This document shows positions 6,491 to 9,713 of a stretch of 9,713 bases of DNA, piece by piece. The notes beneath the pieces were generated by a model. It was not told the DNA's origin. It was given only the letters and a program-made list of their open reading frames with translations, and searched no databases. The first letter of the stretch is position 1. The number at the start of each line of letters is the position of its first letter. Source of the stretch: Planctomycetota bacterium. GTDB lineage: Bacteria; Planctomycetota; Planctomycetia; Pirellulales; Thermoguttaceae. The stretch lies in NCBI GenBank assembly GCA_023397045.1, contig JAEWUR010000746.1, positions 1 through 9,713 on the forward strand, read 5' to 3'. Position numbers and translations under genes: made by a program.

Positions 6491-7450
6491 TCATTGCAGG
6501 CCGCCCGCCGAACGCTCGGCGTTTTGAAGATGCAGCAAACCGTCGTTGGTCGGCATGGACGCCGCGAGATGCCTTTCCACGTTGTTCCATATCTGACGAA
6601 TCGCTCGCGCTGCCGGCCCGTTCGATGCTTCCACGACTGTCTTCCTCGCGATCTGTGCTTGGGTCACGGCGCCGTCATAGGGAATCCGGCCGACCGGGGC
6701 AATTCCGTGCCGCACGGCGAGCGTTTCAATCTCGCCCGCCACCTGTTCATTAAGGTCGGCCTTGTTCACGGCCAACACCCCGGGCACTCCCAACTGCGCC
6801 GACAGTTGGCCGATGCGGTTGAAGTCGTGAATGCCGGACACCGTCGGCTCGACGACGAACAACGCGAGACTCGCGCCCGTCAACGAAGCGATCACCGGAC
6901 AACCGATGCCGGGCGAACCGTCACAAAGAATCAATTCGATGTCCTGCCTTATGGCCATCTCTTGAGCGGCGCGGCGGACCTGTGTGACCAGCTTGCCGGA
7001 GTTCTCGGCGGCAATACCCAGTTTTGCATGAACCATTGGCCCGCATCGAGTTTCCGAGATGTACCATTGACCACAAACCGTCGGCGCAAACTCGATGGCG
7101 TTTTCTACGCAGTAGTCGACGCAGACACCACAGCCCTCGCAGGCGGTCGGCTCGACGCGGAACGTTCGGGCAACTCGACCATTACCGGGGCCGTCGAAAT
7201 AGATCGCGTTGAAACGGCACAACTCCTCGCATTTACCGCAGGCCGTGCAGTGGCCCGGCTTGATTCGCGCCTTGCTCCCGCCGGTGAAATCTTCGCGCCG
7301 GATCGTTTTCGGCTCAAAGATCAAATGCAGATCCGCGGCGTCCACGTCGCAATCGGCCAGGACGCACGAACCGGCCAGGCTGGCCAACGACGCAACGACC
7401 GACGTCTTGCCCGTGCCGCCCTTGCCGCTGATGACGACCAGTTCCTTCAT
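6491..7450 (-). CDS. MinD/Mrp-type ATPase with two 4Fe-4S ferredoxin motifs (second)
   Basis: 319 residues. The deviant Walker A motif SGKGGTGKTS (residues 8-17) opens the protein and CDGSPGIGCPVI is the Walker B/switch region. A ferredoxin-like insert carries Cys68/71/74/78 (CTACGKCEELC) and Cys104/107/110/114 (CEGCGVCVDYC), enough for two 4Fe-4S clusters. The conserved segment RCGPMVHAKL...ENSGKLVTQVRRAA follows. These soluble ATPases are found in pairs in NifX/ORP clusters of anaerobes and are thought to couple ATP hydrolysis and electron or cluster transfer to loading of the small proteins. The start overlaps the stop of the first ATPase (ATGA at 7450-7447), and GGAG (7461-7458) lies 7 nt upstream. 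It is a distinct paralog of the preceding gene and lacks the palindromic insert found there. Family is secure; partner and reaction are inferred. Confidence 0.93.
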   Translation of the reverse strand: MKELVVISGKGGTGKTSVVASLASLAGSCVLADCDVDAADLHLIFEPKTIRREDFTGGSKARIKPGHCTACGKCEELCRFNAIYFDGPGNGRVARTFRVEPTACEGCGVCVDYCVENAIEFAPTVCGQWYISETRCGPMVHAKLGIAAENSGKLVTQVRRAAQEMAIRQDIELILCDGSPGIGCPVIASLTGASLALFVVEPTVSGIHDFNRIGQLSAQLGVPGVLAVNKADLNEQVAGEIETLAVRHGIAPVGRIPYDGAVTQAQIARKTVVEASNGPAARAIRQIWNNVERHLAASMPTNDGLLHLQNAERSAGGLQ

Positions 7451-8361
7451 CGTGCTGCTCCATTGAAAAACTGGTCGAGCAGCGACCGAATCTGTTCGGC
7501 GAACGAAGGCACGACGTCACAGGCCAGTTGGCCGCGCGAGTAGGCTTCGGCCACGGCCCGGTCATCGGCAATCTCGGCCAGGATGGCAATCCGTTGGCTT
7601 GCACAGTATCGCTGAACCGCATCGTCGCCGATGTCGCACCGATTCAGTACCACGGCCATCGGCATTTTCAGCACGCGAACCATTTCGACGGCCAGTTTGA
7701 GATCGTTCAGCCCAAACGGCGTCGGCTCGGTAACCAACAGCACCAGGTCGCTGCCGCGAACGCCTTCAATGGCGGGGCAAGATGTGCCTGGCGGACAGTC
7801 GACGATCGTCAGGCGGAAAAAGGGGACAGTCCCCATTTGCCGGAACGGCCCTCCGGGTGCTTCGCACAAATGGGGACTGTCCCCTTTTTCCGCCGCTGCC
7901 TTCACGGCCCGAATCGCCGGAGGACTCATCGCTTCGCCGACGTTCAAACGGCCTTCGACGAAACACACGGCATCGGACTTGCCGATTCGCAACTCTCCGA
8001 TCGGCTTCGGCGTTTCGCGCATGGCATCGGCGGGACAGGCCAACACACATCCGCCGCACGAATGGCAGAGTTCGGCAAAGATGAGTACCTGTCCGTTGAC
8101 GCAAGCAATCGCACCGTAACGGCACACCTCGCTGCAACGGCCGCAGAACGTGCAGTGACCGTAGTCAACAACCGGAAGTTGTTTATTGATCGGTCGCTGA
8201 CGGTCGATCGTGGGCTTGAGAAATAGATGCCCGTTCGGCTCCTCAACATCGCAATCGAGATAGGCCACGGCGCAACCGCCCGCGGCGGCCACGTGCGCCA
8301 GATTGGTCGCCACCGTAGTCTTGCCCGTGCCGCCTTTGCCGCTGGCGATTGCAATTCTCAT
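7447..8361 (-). CDS. MinD/Mrp-type ATPase with two 4Fe-4S ferredoxin motifs (first), carrying a palindromic insert
   Basis: 304 residues. The deviant Walker A is SGKGGTGKTT (7-16) and LDCDVEEPNGHLFL (35-48) is the typical MinD strand. The ferredoxin-like insert has Cys70/73/76/80 and Cys99/102/105/109, both CxxCxxCxxxC. The Walker B/switch segment is TIVDCPPGTSCP (185-196), followed by TEPTPFGLNDLKLAVEM. Residues about 158-183 (EKGDSPHL...MGTVPFFR) do not belong to the family. They are encoded by an inverted repeat inserted in frame just before the Walker B strand. Everything before and after is intact, so the protein is probably still made, with an exposed loop. The gene start overlaps the DUF5320 stop (ATGA at 8361-8358) and its own stop overlaps the next ATPase, suggesting coupled translation and a heterodimer of the two ATPases. 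The presumed role is loading or assembling clusters on the NifX-like proteins. Confidence 0.93.
   Translation of the reverse strand: MRIAIASGKGGTGKTTVATNLAHVAAAGGCAVAYLDCDVEEPNGHLFLKPTIDRQRPINKQLPVVDYGHCTFCGRCSEVCRYGAIACVNGQVLIFAELCHSCGGCVLACPADAMRETPKPIGELRIGKSDAVCFVEGRLNVGEAMSPPAIRAVKAAAEKGDSPHLCEAPGGPFRQMGTVPFFRLTIVDCPPGTSCPAIEGVRGSDLVLLVTEPTPFGLNDLKLAVEMVRVLKMPMAVVLNRCDIGDDAVQRYCASQRIAILAEIADDRAVAEAYSRGQLACDVVPSFAEQIRSLLDQFFNGAAR
7812..7894. repeat. 83-bp palindromic element inserted in frame in the ATPase gene
   Basis: The arms 7812-7839 and 7867-7894 are perfect 28-bp inverted repeats around a 27-nt loop. The loop holds an inner pair CCGGA/TCCGG (7840-7844 with 7852-7856). Each arm also contains its own near-palindrome, GGGGACAGTCCCC or its complement. 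All six reading frames across the element lack stop codons. In the host gene it encodes about 26 extra residues. Similar KGDSPHL/GTVPFF phrases are, from memory, frequent in planctomycete predicted proteins, which suggests a dispersed repeat family. Confidence 0.85.
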
Positions 8362-8711
8362 TGCTGCTGGGGTTCCATCTCCGCAAGTCGCTTCTTCATC
8401 GCATCAAGTTGCGACTGCATCGCTCGAATCTCCGTTTCAAGCGTCTCCTTCTCCACATTCACGGTCGGCGAGGCCGTCGCGACAGGCGTTGCTTCCGCCG
8501 CCATCGCGGCGCGCTGCCATCCGGTCTGGCCGGTGGCATTCAACATATTGCGACGACCGTAGCCTCCTCGTCCGGCTCCGCGACCTCCGCGAAAACCGAG
8601 TCCCAGTCCGCGACCTGCGACTCCCGCAATACCACGACCGCCGCAATAGCCCGCACCGCGTCCCGTCATTGGTCCAAGACCCATTGGGCCTGTTCCATCT
8701 CTTCCTGGCAT
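8358..8711 (-). CDS. DUF5320-type Gly/Arg-rich protein
   Basis: 117 residues. The N-terminus MPGRDGTGPMGLGPMTGRGA followed by GYCGG is the signature of DUF5320 proteins, which are typically encoded beside NifX-family and FeS-MinD genes in anaerobes. Residues about 24-55 are a Gly/Arg-rich low-complexity region. Residues about 86-112 (ETLETEIRAMQSQLDAMKKR and onward) form a predicted short coiled coil, ending in PQQQ. The single Cys23 is the only possible thiol ligand. Function is unknown; the coiled coil suggests oligomerisation or binding to another member of the cluster. The Shine-Dalgarno region GAGGAGAG (8724-8717) lies 5 nt before the ATG. The gene follows NifX-like B by 51 nt and its stop overlaps the start of the first ATPase (ATGA). 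Confidence 0.85.
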   Translation of the reverse strand: MPGRDGTGPMGLGPMTGRGAGYCGGRGIAGVAGRGLGLGFRGGRGAGRGGYGRRNMLNATGQTGWQRAAMAAEATPVATASPTVNVEKETLETEIRAMQSQLDAMKKRLAEMEPQQQ

Positions 8712-8762
8712 GATTGTCTCTCCTCTTTCACAAAAAAGTTGTTGGCTGAATGTGTTAGCGAC

Positions 8763-9125
8763 CTACGCCCAATGCCCTTCCACGTTGGCTTTCGTGGCAA
8801 GCGGGAGTTGGTTGTTTTTGTACCGCTCGATTGCCTCACTGACCGTTCCAGACGCTCCGGTGTAGACGGCAATATTGGCCGCATGGAGCGTCGTGAAAGC
8901 CTTGGGACCAACATGGCCCGTCAAAACGGCCTCGGCGCCGAGTCGGGCGACCGCTTGCGCCGCCTGAATACCCGCGCCTTGCGGGGCATTGAGATTCTGG
9001 GCGTTGTCGTGCGATGCAGCGTCGCCGGTCTCGGTATCGAACAAGACAAAATGCTTGGCGCGGCCGAACCGGGGATCAACCTGGCTCGTCAGCTCCGGAC
9101 CTTCCGATGTAATGATGATTTTCAT
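8763..9125 (-). CDS. NifX/ORP-like dinitrogenase cofactor-family protein (copy B)
   Basis: 120 residues, a full PF02579-type (MTH1175-like) domain: MKIIITSEG, DPRFGRAKHFVLFDTETG, NAPQGAGIQAAQAVARLGA, TGHVGPKAF, VYTGASGTVSEAIERYKNN and a terminal NVEGHWA. The protein contains no cysteine at all, so any bound metal cluster must be held by other residues or non-covalently. As I recall, the ORP protein of Desulfovibrio holds its Mo-Cu cluster without cysteine ligands. The start at 9125 is set by an ATGA overlap with the stop of NifX-like A, with AGGA about 7 nt upstream and the family N-terminus MKI. The longer in-frame extension to 9356 reads as out-of-frame shadow of the previous gene. This is the best candidate in the operon for an ORP-like cluster carrier; that role is inferred. 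Confidence 0.9.
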   Translation of the reverse strand: MKIIITSEGPELTSQVDPRFGRAKHFVLFDTETGDAASHDNAQNLNAPQGAGIQAAQAVARLGAEAVLTGHVGPKAFTTLHAANIAVYTGASGTVSEAIERYKNNQLPLATKANVEGHWA

Positions 9126-9538
9126 GGATTTTCCTTTCGTCCGCGACGACAGTGCCGTCCACGGCCGCGGCCGCCGCCTTGTTCTCCCAATCGTCGCCTT
9201 TGCCCGCAACAGCCGGGCATGGCAAAACGCTCCTCGCCCAACCGACCCGATACAAAGGCGGCGAGCACCTCCTCGACGCCGCCGCAGATTCTCGCAATCA
9301 CGCGAATTCCGCAATCGGCCAACATTGCTTCCAACGATTGCGAGATGCCGGCGCAAATCAGCGTCTCAACGCCAAGTTCCGCCAGGTTCTTCGCTCGCTG
9401 GTCAGGCGTGCTTCCTTCGACAAGCCGTTCCTCTCGGGCAACCTCTCGACCGTCGGCCAATTCGACCAACAGCAGTTGCCCGGCAACGTCAAAGACCGGC
9501 GAAACGCGGCCTTGCCAAACTGGAATGGCGAGTTTCAT
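9122..9538 (-). CDS. NifX/NifB-family Mo-Fe cluster-binding protein (copy A) with Cys/Arg tail
   Basis: 138 residues. Residues 1-107 form the family domain: MKLAIPVWQGRVSPVFDVAG, RAKNLAELGVETLICAGIS and VEEVLAAFVSGRL. The C-terminal tail from about residue 108 has MPGCCGQRRR and a Gly/Arg/Cys-rich end (RHCRRGRKENP), which could add metal ligands or bind nucleic acid or acidic partners. It is the first gene of the operon. The ATG at 9538 fits the family N-terminus, although no clear Shine-Dalgarno is seen. The predicted -24/-12 promoter would give a leader of about 117 nt. Its stop overlaps the next gene start in an ATGA. Presumed role: cytosolic binding or delivery of a Mo/Fe cluster together with the FeS-MinD ATPases. 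Confidence 0.9.
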   Translation of the reverse strand: MKLAIPVWQGRVSPVFDVAGQLLLVELADGREVAREERLVEGSTPDQRAKNLAELGVETLICAGISQSLEAMLADCGIRVIARICGGVEEVLAAFVSGRLGEERFAMPGCCGQRRRLGEQGGGRGRGRHCRRGRKENP

Positions 9539-9591
9539 GGCAGATCAATATGCAATCGACATGCCGAGAATGGGCCGATGCCGAGAGAATA

Positions 9592-9624
9592 GCCGTAACA
9601 AACAACCGAACAAGATGTTACGGC
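9592..9624 (-). promoter_or_regulatory. Perfect 9-bp inverted repeat in the operon leader
   Basis: GCCGTAACA (9592-9600) and TGTTACGGC (9616-9624) are perfect complements around 15 nt. It lies about 30-60 nt downstream of the predicted sigma-54 start site and about 54 nt before the first gene. It could be an operator or an RNA stem in the leader. It does not match a riboswitch class I know. Confidence 0.45.
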
Positions 9625-9646
9625 ACCTCACACAAAAAACACACCG

Positions 9647-9710
9647 CCAGCCATCCGTTGCAATATGCAATGCACAAGCCAAGCCAGCTAACGCGTATTG
9701 CAATGGCTGG
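9647..9710. repeat. Inverted repeat enclosing the -24/-12 promoter
   Basis: CCAGCCAT (9647-9654) plus TGCAATA (9659-9665) are complementary to TATTGCAATGGCTGG (9696-9710). The match is 15 of 15 with a 4-nt bulge (CCGT) on the left arm. The 30-nt interior contains the sigma-54-type promoter. The repeat may be a regulator-binding site, or a small palindromic element that happens to carry the promoter. The window ends 3 nt beyond it. Confidence 0.5.
9666..9681 (-). promoter_or_regulatory. Predicted sigma-54 (-24/-12) promoter of the operon
   Basis: The minus strand reads TGGCTTGTGCATTGCA (9681-9666). Against the consensus TGGCACG-N4-TTGCW it matches at TGGC, the following G, TTGC and the final A, with only AC replaced by TT. 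The GG and GC elements have the required spacing. It faces the operon, with a predicted start near 9655 and a leader of about 117 nt. Enhancer sites for an activator would be expected upstream, beyond the window edge. Confidence 0.6.
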
Positions 9711-9713
9711 ACG

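Noticed and set aside
6485..7543. 352-aa open frame on the + strand opposite the second ATPase
   Set aside because: Antisense shadow. The minus strand encodes a protein with all Walker and ferredoxin motifs.
7528..8226. + strand frame with KGDSPHL...GTVPFF phrase
   Set aside because: Antisense to the first ATPase. The phrase appears only because the palindrome is open in all frames.
9126..9356. N-terminal extension of NifX-like B
   Set aside because: It overlaps NifX-like A out of frame and is Arg-rich without family similarity. The ATG at 9125 gives the standard MKI start with an ATGA overlap.
5224..9538. A nitrogenase (nif) locus
   Set aside because: No nifH, nifD, nifK, nifE, nifN or radical-SAM nifB is present. 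The NifX-family genes occur with FeS-MinD ATPases instead.
9561..9586. Direct repeat ATGCCGAGA (two copies 17 bp apart) as a regulator site
   Set aside because: Only two 9-bp copies, no symmetry and no known motif; could be chance.
9539..9713. Molybdenum-cofactor (Moco) riboswitch in the operon leader
   Set aside because: The leader has one clear 9-bp stem only, and I could not match the multi-stem Moco RNA layout.
1..9713. CRISPR array, rRNA genes, prophage or integrase
   Set aside because: No regularly spaced repeats, rRNA-like sequence, phage structural gene or recombinase was seen. The tRNA-His has no visible att-like duplication of its 3' end in the window.

Overview
The window looks like a planctomycete chromosome segment, probably a Pirellulales-type lineage. 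This is judged by eye from three things: high G+C, the character of the proteins on the left side, and small dispersed palindromes that, from memory, are common in planctomycete genomes. One palindrome family reads as RSVSE...RLRFGL in translation and the other as KGDSPHL...GTVPFF. No rRNA or taxonomic marker gene is present, so the assignment is inference.

Left part (1-2467, + strand): the 3' portion of a gene encoding a long Gly-rich linker plus a C-terminal globular domain, then a membrane-anchored coiled-coil protein whose single N-terminal TM helix carries an Asp, as in ExbD/TolR. Together they look like envelope proteins of a proton-channel-linked system whose channel subunit may lie upstream of the window. 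Next come a 135-bp MITE-like element with a 25-bp hairpin (2499-2633), a small conserved-looking gene on the minus strand (2630-2881), a second dispersed palindrome (3030-3095), a monocistronic TolC-family outer-membrane protein (3267-4652, +) and tRNA-His(GTG) (4765-4839, -).

Right part (5224-9538, - strand): a tight seven-gene operon, read from right to left. It encodes NifX-family protein A, NifX-family protein B, a DUF5320 protein, two consecutive MinD/Mrp-type ATPases each with two ferredoxin-type 4Fe-4S motifs, NifX-family protein C, and a COG1237 metallo-beta-lactamase-fold hydrolase. Three junctions are ATGA start/stop overlaps. The gene set matches the 'orange protein' (ORP) type clusters known from anaerobes such as Desulfovibrio: small NifX/ORP proteins that carry or shuttle a Mo- or Fe-containing cluster, served by iron-sulfur MinD ATPases. 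No nifHDK genes are visible, so this is not a nitrogenase locus in itself.

Upstream of the operon (9539-9713) there is a near-consensus -24/-12 (sigma-54) promoter with exact spacing, enclosed by an inverted repeat, and a 9-bp perfect stem in the predicted leader. The Desulfovibrio orp operons are also sigma-54 controlled, which makes this promoter especially notable.

The most unusual sequence feature is an 83-bp palindromic repeat (28-bp perfect arms) inserted in frame inside the first MinD ATPase gene. It adds about 26 residues just before the Walker B strand. It is stop-free in all six frames, recalling the protein-coding palindromic elements of Rickettsia.
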